DNA of 64,000 bases, taken from NCBI GenBank assembly GCA_943736015.1, contig OX031062.1, forward strand, positions 2,090,501 through 2,154,500, in the 5' to 3' direction. This document shows positions 50,241 through 61,600 of this stretch, one piece after another. A program made the position numbers and the translations under genes. Position 1 is the stretch's first letter. Each line of letters begins with the position of its first letter. The notes under the pieces were generated by a model that worked only from the letters and a program-made list of their open reading frames with translations, did not search any database and was not told the origin of the DNA. This DNA is from Tridacna crocea (Eukaryota; Mollusca; Bivalvia; Cardiida; Cardiidae).

Positions 50241-51395
50241 AGAAATCATGGCTATGCAGCCCGCCAAGCTACTGGGTATAGAGGTACCAAGAACTAACAG
50301 CGTCTAGATAGCAGTTTATTGATGTTTCAATTGAAAAAAAAAACCATCTCGTGCACACTGTTATTTGTGATAATTTCTGAGTCAGAATGACACCAAAAAT
50401 ACCATCTTAAAAACTATATTCAAGGCAAAAGGAAAAACCTATAACGAAAAACAAAGTGAAAAGAAAAAGGATAAAATACCTGTAACCAGCATTTTCTCTT
50501 TTTCCCATGTTTTCGAAAGCCTTCTTTTTCAGAGAAAAACACGAGATATTGTATCATTTGTACGAGGGTGTCCCAAAACTCCTTGACAAATTTCATAAAC
50601 GAGACATTTTTAGCGTCAGTATATTCATTTTCACGCATTTCATCCATGAAGATGTTATTTCACTTTATATTAAGTCTCTAATGAAATATAAGCTTTACTT
50701 TTACTTTAAATGCACAACTGATAAGTAAGTGTCGTTTGCCGGCACAAGCCATTTTTCCCATGTACGTTTTTGTATGAACTTCAATCATGTACGAATATTT
50801 TCGACGTTTGATATCATTTCTGCTTCATACTATATGGACGTTTTCTTCCGAAACTTTGATGTCGTCATAGAAAATTTGAATGTGATCGAGTAAATAACAA
50901 ACAGTATACAAACAAACGAAAAAGACTGGTAGAAAATAGGAAATTTGAAATGACGACGTCAGAAGATTGCGCGGAGCAGCGAACTGTTATTAAAATATAC
51001 ATGTGCCGATCTTGAAATTACACTAGACTAGATTATAGAACAAATTTGGCGTTCTGAAAAGTTTAAAACATTACTTGGGCCCTGGCTGACGTGTGCCATG
51101 GCAGTAAAACAGACTTAAGGACAAAGGAATGCTAGAAAGAGGAGAAAGCACGAAACGGTGGGCCGATGTCTTTGGATGAAGAGTCGTTTGATTCGGTGAA
51201 CAGATGTATTTTTGCAGATTGGAAAATAACAGAGAGATATCATCCTCAACCGCCATTTCAAGGTCTTTTTTCCACAGAATATTCAAGGACAAACTGAACA
51301 TGTCACAAGTCTGCTGCGAGAGCTGGGTTCCACGTATGATATCTGATGATAACAAACAGAAGAAAGTTCACACGTCCCTAGAGTATCTTCCTGAG

Positions 51396-51623
51396 TTAAC
51401 CCATTACCACTCAATCTCTACTTTTGACGCCCCTGAGAAGGAGCCTTTTGAAAATACTGTGGGAAAAGGAGAAAATGCTGGTAACCAGCATTTTCTCCTT
51501 TTCCCCCAGTGTTTTCTACCCTTTCCAGAACAAATTTCTATTTTTCAGTCACCTTTATTTTGTCGTCTGCAAATGCTTTCAATTTGGACCAGTCTAAAAT
51601 TTTCTCGTGTGGTAAAGAGTTAA
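51396..51623 (+). mobile_element. TTAA MITE, well preserved
   Basis: TTAACCCATTACCACTCAAT to CTCGTGTGGTAAAGAGTTAA with intact hairpin. Confidence 0.76.
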
Positions 51624-52054
51624 AGCAAAAAGGAAAAACTTCTACTCGAACTTACCAGTGTGCCTGCTTTACACGGCTTAAGGCGGGTTTACAAAGTCGC
51701 AAGTTTGATTCCAGCTATGAGCATTTTTTACCGGTGGCCGACAGAAATTTGGTTTAAGACAGTTTTTCAGCGGCTTTGCATTGAATGACATGGCAAATGC
51801 GTTGAATTTCACGAAGAATACCTTGAGAAAGGCTCTTAAACTTGACAATGACGTCGATAATTAACTCTTGACGTGCACCGGAGTGTGGGTACTTGTAGTA
51901 TTTATGCTATAATTCTCTTACTTGTAAATTTTTGTATCATTGTATATACATGTTTGGTATATATGTATGTTTCATTTTCTTTTGCTACTGAAATTGTCAC
52001 CGAATTTTGGGACAACCCTCGTGCTTTCAACGAACACAACATTATGACAACATC

Positions 52055-52503
52055 ATTTCATGCTTTCCGGTAGGATATCGAGAAATAGCAGTGAAAATAT
52101 TTTTCGATCTTACACTGGTACCGCCAGTGAAAATACCGATTTTCATATTCTTGTTGCTTAGGTTGATTGCGCGTGCCTCACAATCAGATGGAAATATGAC
52201 GTCATTTTACTTACATTTCTCCCGCTTGACGTAATATTGTAATGCGTTGCTATGAGGGAAGGGTACGCCATGGGGAATAACAGAAAGAACTGTACTGGAG
52301 TTTGATAAAGGTCCTCCAGAAAGGGTTGAAAGCATGAGATAAATAGAATATTTGTTTTCTTTTCGGTGAAAGATCGAAATTTATTTCATCGAGTGGACAC
52401 CATCGGTAATAAGTTCACGAGTGCTGCGCCGTTCGTGAATATATTACCGATGGTGTCCACTCGATGAAATAAATTTTGATCTTTCACCGAAAAAAAAAAT
52501 ATC
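52055..52503 (+). mobile_element. Hairpin family GATCGAAATTTATTTCATC, copy
   Basis: TTTCATGCTTTCCGGTAGGA to AAATTTTGATCTTTCACCGA; lies directly downstream of the gene C poly(A) signal. Confidence 0.7.
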
Positions 52504-52508
52504 CTCTG

Positions 52509-52514
52509 TTTATT
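52509..52514 (-). promoter_or_regulatory. Polyadenylation signal of gene C
   Basis: AATAAA on the minus strand, about 22 nt after the TGA stop of gene C, just before the GATCGAAATTTATTTCATC hairpin element. Supports the choice of terminal exon. Confidence 0.45.
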
Positions 52515-52535
52515 ATCGCGGTGGGTGGCTGAATG

Positions 52536-52605
52536 TCAATAAAACTTTGGTGCAGACTTTATCACTTTTCTTTCTGTGGCTGGAAGTTTATCCCCTCTCC
52601 AGGGT
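52536..52605 (-). CDS. Gene C terminal exon
   Basis: Starts after CTTGTTTCAG and encodes PWRGDKLPATERKVIKSAPK, then FY and TGA at 52538-52536. A GTGATA inside could act as a donor, but the frame reaches a stop 10 residues later and an AATAAA follows, so this is taken as the last exon. Confidence 0.62.
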
Positions 52606-55600
52606 CTGAAACAAGTTAAAGATAAACACTGCAATAATATAGTACTAGAGATAAATGATGTTACAAGTAAAAGCTGTAAATTTTGTCAATAATAACATAA
52701 ACTTTGTAAAAGATTGAATATCAATTGTGTGACAAAATTACAAAAAAAGCGGAAAAACCTATTGCAAACAACAGAGGAAAATTCTGTTTAAAGAAATGTT
52801 TAAACGTTCAAAGAAATGACAAGATAAACTGCATTGCAAACAACGAGGATACATTCTGCAACAACAATGAAACAGAAAGAAAATGTTGAAGGAAATGACA
52901 GAGATAAAATCTGATGCAAATAAAAGAGATACTATTTTGTAAGAAGCAGCATAGATAAAATCTGTAACAAGTGAGAGGAGTATATTTCTGTAAAAGTATC
53001 AGAGTGAATGCTATAACAAATACCAGATGAATTCTGTGTGAAATAACAGAATCAAACTCTGTAACGAATAACATACTCAAATTTTGCAACAAATAACAGA
53101 ATCAAACTCTGTAACAAATAACAAAATCAAATTTTGTAACAAATAACAAAATAAAAATTTATAACAAATAACAAAGATAAAATCTTTAACGAATTTCTGG
53201 GATTTATTAAGTAACCCAAACAGAGATAAATTCTGAATCTAATAAAAGAGAAAAATTCTCAAATGGATTTTCTCTGACAAAACATACAGGTAAATTATGT
53301 TTAATAAGTGACAAATAAATTCTGTTAAAATGATTTTGTTACAAATAAAAGATTTTTTTTCCTGATAAATAAGAGAGAAAAATTATGTGACAAATAACAG
53401 AGAATTGTTGTAACAAATGAAAGGGACAGATCAAACGAATACTCTGACCTCAGTCAAGCGCTTCATCTTATAAATCTAGTTTACATCAAAAGCATTATGC
53501 AAACAACGATATAGACGTGGTCTATTATGGTTAAATTTGTCTGAGAGATCGGGAAGAAAAAATTCCTTGCTTTTAAATGTTTTGCCTTTATGTAACATTT
53601 TCTTTTTCAATTTTTGAAAGTTCCAAGAATTTACATGTTAGAAGTATAAATGTTAAAGTTAAAGCCAGATGTCATACCTATAGTACATTCTTGGAGCACA
53701 TTTGATATTGACTGGTTGAAAGACCTGAAAGTAAGAGAGAGAAATGTACAGTTCTATAAATAAATTAAGTCACTGAAAGTACCAACAGGCTAACGAATGT
53801 GGAATAAGTAGTTTGGGTAACGATACTGCGCAGGCTGACCTCGGTCGATACATTTTTTTGCAGATGTATATTTTAGTGAAAAGCTTCTCAAACAATACAC
53901 TCAGCCTACATTATGTCACAAACCGTGTCCGATCACTAATTTAACCCATTACCACACAATCCCTACTTTTGACGCCCTTAAGAAAGAAGCCTTTTGAAAA
54001 CACTGTAGGAAAAGGAGAAAATGCTGGTAACCAGCATTTTCTCCTTTTCTCACAGTGTTTTCTACCCTTTTCTACCCTCACTTTTATTTTGTCGTCTGCA
54101 AATGCTTTCAATTTGAACCAGTCTAGAATTTTGTCGTGTGGTAAAGAGTTAAGCAAAATACGAGAGAGACTTATTTTCACATTCTACGTAAACACAACGT
54201 TTCAGACTCAGCTCAGCAAAATAATGAACTTAGGTCATTTATCAGATTTAAAACCATTATTTTGCTCAGGCTGAGTATGAAATGGTGCATCAATGTAGAA
54301 TTAGAGAATGATTCTTAAGTCTATTAATGTTAGTAAATTGGATCTCAAGTAACAAAACCACCTTAAGTCTGAAAATAGGTATGCCAGTAGACTTGAGCAG
54401 AATAGATGAGACTTAGGTTTTACAGTGAACCTGGGCTCGTGACCTCTTTAGATTTGAAATGCAAGTATACAAGGATTTCACCTACCGGAATAGAATAATT
54501 CTGCGGGGCAGCTATTTGTATCTCTTTCTTCTTGGATAACTTTGGAATTATTTCTTCCTTTGACTCGATTACTCCTGAAAATATCAGTAATTTTCACCAC
54601 GTGAACCCTGACACAAGTTTGCTGCAGACGACGCGGAGAGCAGGTTGTGAAATTCAAATTTTCAAATCTTCAACATACATTAAAGTTGACTCAACAGTAT
54701 TTGTGGAAGCATTTTGGAAAATATATAGATTTCTTTATTACTTTGTGTATAAAGCAGATCCTGGCCTTTTGAGCTTGAAACTGTTATAGAAATTCCATGG
54801 ATAAGTGCTCATAACTCATATACTGTCGAAAATGCACATCCAAACCAAATGAACATACGTGTTGTTGTCATTTGTTCGTTATCTGTTGATTTGATCTGTA
54901 AGTTGACTACCCACATCAGTTTGATTTGTCCGAAAACCAAAATGGTTTAGCCAATCAGAAGGTGGGTAACTTTTAAATGTAGAGAATTTTTCAGGATAAA
55001 ACCAAAAATGTTATTAAGAATGGTTGGTCAAGACGGACCCTAATTACCTTGGACAGCAACAGAAGTTGGTGACGGCGAACCCTCATAAACCATTGTAGAA
55101 TTCCCGCCGGCCTTTTTGTTCAATGGAAGGTCACTGACATTCGTTGGCGCCGTTTCTGGTCGTGTCTGCTGACTTTGACCCTGTTCTACAATCGACCTTG
55201 ATATTTGAGATTTAGCGAAACGTTCGCCTGGTCGTATTATAGCTGACTGGGCACGTCTTATATCTGTCTCTCTTTTACGTTGTTTTTCTAGTTGTTCTGG
55301 AGCAGAAAATAAGTCCTCTTTTAATTCATTACCATCTGAAAATGTCATTTTCGTCTGGCAACAGACCACATTAGAAAAAGATAAGTACTGAAAGGTCTAA
55401 CAAATGATTAATATAAAAAAAATCTGGTATTAATCCCATTTGTTGTCCAAAATTGGACTTCCTGCCTAATAAGGCTTTGAGTCATCAATAAATGATGACT
55501 TTAAGAGGGTCATGACACGCTGTTGAAGTCATAGCTTATCCAGGAACAGCAAACTGATCCTGAAATTTCAAAATTAATTTTTAGGGCTTTACCTGAAGAT

Positions 55601-58600
55601 GAAATTTCACAAGTCCCAATGTGTTACTATATAAAGAATGGGATTCTTATGAGAAAATGGCGACCATTTGATGTCCCAGCTGATGATGAATGGGCTGTTT
55701 ACCACCAAATTGTGGTTCCAAAGTCATATCGTCATGAAATACTAAGTATAGCCCATGAAAGTCCTATGTCAGGTCATCTAGGTATAAACAAGACCTATCA
55801 CAAAATTATTACTCATTTTTATTGGCCTGGTCTCACGTCAGATGTCTCTAAATATTGTAAAACTTGCCATACATGTCAAATGGTAGGTAAACCCAACCAA
55901 ACCATTCCCAAAGCTCAATTACAACCTATTCCTGCTTTTGATGAACCTTTCAGTAGGATACTTATAGATTGTGTTGGTCCTTTACCTCGAACCAAGTCAG
56001 GAAATGAGTATCTCTTAACAATTATGTGTACTTCTACACGTTTTCCAGAAGCTATTCCTTTAAGGAACATCAAAACAAAATCAATAGTCAAAGCTCTTAT
56101 AAAATTTTTCACATTTGTTGGTCTTCCAAAATCAGTTCAGTCTGATCAAGGGTCAAATTTTATGTCTGGTATATTCCAACAGGTTATGCATGAATTAGGG
56201 ATCAAGCAATACAGGTCATCCGCTTATCACCCTGAAAGTCAAGGTGCTTTAGAAAGATTTCACCAGACATTAAAAAATATGATAAGTCATATTGCTTTGA
56301 CACTGAAAAAGATTGGGATGAGGGCATCCATTTGTTACTATTTGCAGCTAGAGAATCTGTACAAGAATCTCTTGGTTTCAGTCCTTTTGAATTAGTTTTT
56401 GGCCATTCTGTTCGTGGACCTTTAAAACTTTTGAAAGAGAAATTTCTCTCAAATGATGAAACATCTTTGAATTTACTGCAGTATGTTTCTGACTTCAGAA
56501 ATAGACTGTCTAGGGCATGTGAGGTTGCTAGGTCTAATCTTAAAACATCTCAGGGCAAAATGAAAGCAAGATATGACAACCATGTTAAAGATAGAAAATT
56601 TAAACCAGGTGACAAAGTCCTTGCTCTTTTGCCAATACCTGGCAGACCTTTACAGGCAAGATATTTTGGACCCTACACTATTGACAAGAAAACAAGTGAT
56701 TTGAACTATATAATTAATACTCCAGGAAGGCATAAAAACAAACAAATGTGTCATATAAATATGTTAAAGGAATACTTTGACAGAGATAGCTCTATTTCAA
56801 AACCAATTACAGTTGTAAACACTGTCCCACAAGAATCAAATGTATCTGATCTTGAAGTGAATTCGGACTTTATTGATAAATCTGATCCTGGTCCATCTAA
56901 ACTTGAGAATTCTGATATTTTGAGAAACCTCGACAACAAACTTTCTCACTTGGAACCATCGCAGCAGGAAGAGCTGAAACAGTTGATACATGAATATGAA
57001 CATTTATTTCCTGATATCCCCACAAGAACAGATAAAATCTATCATGATGTCATTGTGGAAGATTCTAAACCAATAAAGCAAAATCCATATAGGATGAATC
57101 CTTTGAAACAGAAATACCTCCAAGATGAAGTAAAATACTTACTGGAAAATGACTTTATTGAACCTAGCCAGAGTAATTACAGTTCACCATGTATATTAGT
57201 ACCCAAATCAAATGGAACTTATAGAATGTGTACTGACTATCGTAAGGTGAACTCTGTGACAAAAACAGACTCTTTTCCAATACCAAGAATTGATGACTGC
57301 ATTGACAAAGTTGGAAATTCTAAATATGTCACCAAATTTGACCTGCTAAAAGGATTCTGACAAGTTCCACTGACTGATAGAGCAAAAGAAGTATCAGCCT
57401 TTGCTACTCCAAACGGTCTGTACCAATACAAAGTTATGCCGTTTGGGATGAAAAATTCTCCTGCAACGTTTCAGCGGCTTATAAACAATGTTATATGTGG
57501 ATTAGATGGTTGTGATGCATATATTGACGACGTCATCATCTACTCAGACAGTTGGAGTGACCACCTTCAAAGAATCAGGAAGTTCTTTGACAGACTCAGT
57601 AAAGCGAAACTGACTGTGAATCTTGCAATAACTGAATTTTGTCATGCTACTATAACATTTTTAGGACATCTTGTGGGACAGGGTCAAGTTAAACCTTTAG
57701 AAGCTAAGGTCAATGCTATCTCTGAGTTTCCTGTGCCTAAATGTAAAGACAGCTGATGCGATTTCTTGGTATGGCTGGCTACTATAGGAAATTCTGTAAA
57801 AATTTCTCAGGTATTGCTGAACCTTTAACAAATTTACTTAAGAAAAGCACAAAGTTCAAATGGAATGACAAATGTCAAGATGCATTTGATCGTCTAAAAG
57901 CCATACTAAAGAGCGCACCAGTTCTCTTGGCACCTAATTTTGACAAATGTTTCAAATTAGCTGTTGATGCAAGTGATGTTGGTATTGGTGCTGTTCTTTT
58001 ACAAGAAGATAATAATGGTATTGATCACCCAGTTTGTTACTTTTCTAAGAAATTTACCAAACATCAGAAAAATTACTCTACCATAGAAAAGGAGTGTCTT
58101 GCTTTAATTCTGGCAATCCAGCAGTTCGAAGTTTATTTAACCTCTTCAACTTCACCAATTGTTGTATTCAGTGATCATAACCCTTTAAGTTTTTTACACA
58201 AACTTAAGAATAAGAATCAAAGATTACTGAGGTGGAGTCTATTGCTTCAAGAGTTTAATCTTGACATAAGACACATAAAAGGGAAAGATAACATTATACC
58301 AGATGCTCTTTCAAGAGTATGAAATTCAATTGGTCATTTTCCCTAAATCAAGTTCAAACTGGATTTTCAAATTGTACTTTCATTACCTTGACTATTTTCA
58401 TTAGTGTGAAATAATTAATATTTGAGTTTGTTATTTTCTATGTATACTTCAGATAAAGTATCATATACATGTATGTAAATAATATTGCAAAAAAAAAAGA
58501 AAGATTTATTTCATAAACCTTTCTTTTTCTTTTCAAGGGGGGAAGTGTTATGTACATACCCAGTTATTCCTAGCTCTGTTCATGTGTGTATCTATTTTTG

Positions 58601-61600
58601 AATGGTTTTCCCCTGTTGCTATTTTTTAGAACTGGATTCTCTCTTGTGGAATATTGTGCTGGAAGTTTCCAGGCCTTTTTACAATCTCATTACTAGAAAT
58701 TATGCAACTGATTTTAACATGAATTTTCTGGAAGTTTCCCTGTTATTATAGAAGGAAAAGCTTTTTACATCTCAGTGTTCACTAGTTAATACATGATTGC
58801 CAGACTACAGTGGGGATTATTTTGTGTTTGTGTCATATAATTAGTGCTTGGATTACATTCAGTTGGATTAGGATCAGACTAGACTAAAGTGAGGATTATT
58901 TCATGTGCTTGGATTACATTCAGTTTGGATCAGGATCAGATTGGAATTAAGACTGGAATAATTTGTCTTTTGAATTTAACGTCTAAGGTATTGTTTTGTA
59001 CTATTGTAATATTGTCACTGTTTATTTGATATTTTTGTTAATAAATTCTGTTACTTGTTATCGTTTGTTGCTGGCTTCTACATTCTAGTTACGCCTGACT
59101 CGTAACAGAAATTGGGGGCTCGTCCGGGATTGGAAAATAGACTAACGCATTCGTTTTCCTTTTGGGTTTAACCATCGATTGGAAAATAGACTAACACATT
59201 CGTTTTCCTTTTGGGATTAACCATCGACTGGAAACTAGACTAACGCATTCGTTTACTAATCAGTAATTATAATACAATTTTGTACTTGAATCCAGCAACA
59301 AACAAACATGTCTTTTGACTTAGATAAATTTACGGCTGAACCGTCTGTGGAGTTATTGAATTTGGGTAAAAAGACTGATTTGCTTAATCTTGCGAAGCAC
59401 TACAAATTGTCTGAAATAAAATCTTCAATGCGTAAACATGAAATTAAGAACATTTTGGTACAATATTTTGTTGATGAGGAGATTTTTAATGAAAATGCTC
59501 TTTCCCTGATAGTTGACGTTCAGTCAGTTTCAAGTTCGAAAGAACTTGAATTAAAACTTCAGATCAGACAGTTAGAAATGGAAAGAGAAAGGGAGAGAGA
59601 AGAAAGAGAAAGGGAAAGACAGAGAGAAGAGAGAGTAGAGAGAGAGAAGGAAAGAGAAAGGGAAAGAGAGAGAGAAGAAAGAGAAAGGGAAGAGAGAGAG
59701 AAGGAGAGAGAATTTCAATTAAGAATGAGGGAAATAGAAATGCAAGAAAGAGCAAATCAGCCGAAGCAAAAGATTGAATACAATTTCGATGTTACAAAGC
59801 ATATTAGGCTTGTTCCTCCATTTCAAGAAAAAGAAGTTGATAAATACTTCCTACACTTTGAAAAAGTTGCAGAAAACTTAAATTGGCCAAGAGAGCACTG
59901 GACTTTGCTTCTGCAAAGTGTTTTGATAGGTAAAGCTCGTGAAATTTATACACAACTAGGTGTTGAACAATGTCATCATTATGAAACTGTTAAAGAACTT
60001 ATTCTCAAAGGTTATGAGCCGGTCCCAGAAGCATATAGACAAAAATTTAGAAATTGTAGAAAAGATTCTAACCAGACTCATGTTGAATTTGCTAGAAACA
60101 AAGAACAGTTATTTGATAGATGGTGCTGTTCTAAGAAAATAGACCAAAATTATGATAAACTAAGACAACTTATGTTAGTTGAAGAATTCAAACGTTGTAT
60201 TCAATTTGATGTTAAGACATTCTTAGACGAAAAACAAGTTGAAACTTTAGAAGAAGCAGCTCGTCTGGCTGATAATTACTACCTTACACATAAAGTTTCT
60301 TTTATTGCTAAACCAAAACCTACTTCCTCACATCCCCAAAATAAATTTACGTCTGGTAATTCATCTGGCATGCCCAGTCAATCCAATACATCCAAACCCA
60401 ATTCTACTAGTGAAACCAAAAGTCAATATCCCTTATCTTGACCCACTTGTAACTATTGTAAGAAACCTGGTCATCTTGTTTCTGAATGTTTGAAATTAAA
60501 AAGGAAGTTAGAAAGTGATGAAGCCAAACCAACAGGGCTCACCACTCTTAGACCAAGGCCACAGTCTTCTATTAAATCCAATACAATTGACATAGTCACA
60601 AAACCCAAGTCTGATTCTACTATGGAGATTTTTGAACCATTTATGTTGAATGGTTTTGTATCACTTTCAGGTGATAATTGCCCACCTACCCCTATTAAAA
60701 TTTCAAGAGACACAGGAGCTTCTCAATCTCTTATTTTAGCAGATATACTGCCTTTTTCTGAGAAGACTTCTTCCGGTACTAGTGTCCTTATTCAGGGTGT
60801 AGAGTGTGGAACTGTTAATATTCCTCTCCATTACGTTAATTTGTCATCAGATTTGGTTACTGGGCTTGTGGTTATTGGTATTAAACCTTCCTTACCATTT
60901 AAAGGTGTCCATTTACTGCTAGGCAATGACTTAGCTGGAGATAAGGTTGTGGTTAATCCACTTGTAACTGACACACCAAATATAGGTCAAACAGATAACC
61001 CATCTTACGAACAAAGTCCGTAACAAAGAAACAAATGAATAAATGCATGGCAGAAATAAGGATCGGAGCGGGATTCGAACTCCGAACTCCCGGACGCAAA
61101 GCCAATACCCTAACCACTGAGCCAAAGAGATATCTCTCTGACGCAGTAGCCAGTTATTGTATTTAAATCGGGAGTATATGCCATGCAGGAAGGAGTGGTC
61201 TGCCGTAACACACCCCCTCTTAAAGTCATCATTTATTGATGACTCAAAGCCTTATTAGGCAGGAAGTCCGATTTTGGACAACAAATGGGATTAATGGCTC
61301 AATGGCCAATCCCGGACGAGCCCCCATCTTACGAACAAAGTCCGTAACAAAGAAACAAATGAATAAATGCATGGCAGAAATAAGGATCGGAGCGGGATTC
61401 GAACTCCGAACTCCCGGACGCAAAGCCAACTGGATTGTGGAATACTGTTCCGGAAGTTTCCGGGCCTTTTTACAATCTGTTTACTAGAAATTATGCAACT
61501 GATTTTAACATGACAGACCACTCCTAACGCATTCGTTAGTCTAGTTTCCAATCCCGGACGAGCCCCCATCTTACGAACAAAGTCCGTAACAAAGAAACAA

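Larger units (their letters stand above)
41595..52535. other. Intergenic between gene B start and gene C end
   Basis: About 11 kb without a supported gene. It contains TTAA MITEs (42255-42476, 43879-44107, 51396-51623 and fragments near 46.97, 47.2, 49.4 and 50.5 kb), GATCAGACTGCA and CCTCGTAACTACAGCTTG hairpins, GGTCCGTATT elements (49649-49960), a CAACACGCGAAAAGG element fragment (50040-50240) and a hairpin-family copy (52055-52503). The stretch 42480-43870 and much of 44300-46900 look unique; one weak open frame lies at 46631-46900. Confidence 0.5.

Noticed and set aside
51071..51348. Open frame after TTATCATCAG on the minus strand, possible extra exon of gene C
   Set aside because: The terminal exon at 52605-52536 has a stop and a close poly(A) signal. 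This frame has no clear donor and its phase relation is uncertain.
55619..58322. Host gene encoding integrase-RT
   Set aside because: PPT, LTR, PBS, gag and protease are adjacent, and frames carry stops and shifts, so it is a decayed retroelement.
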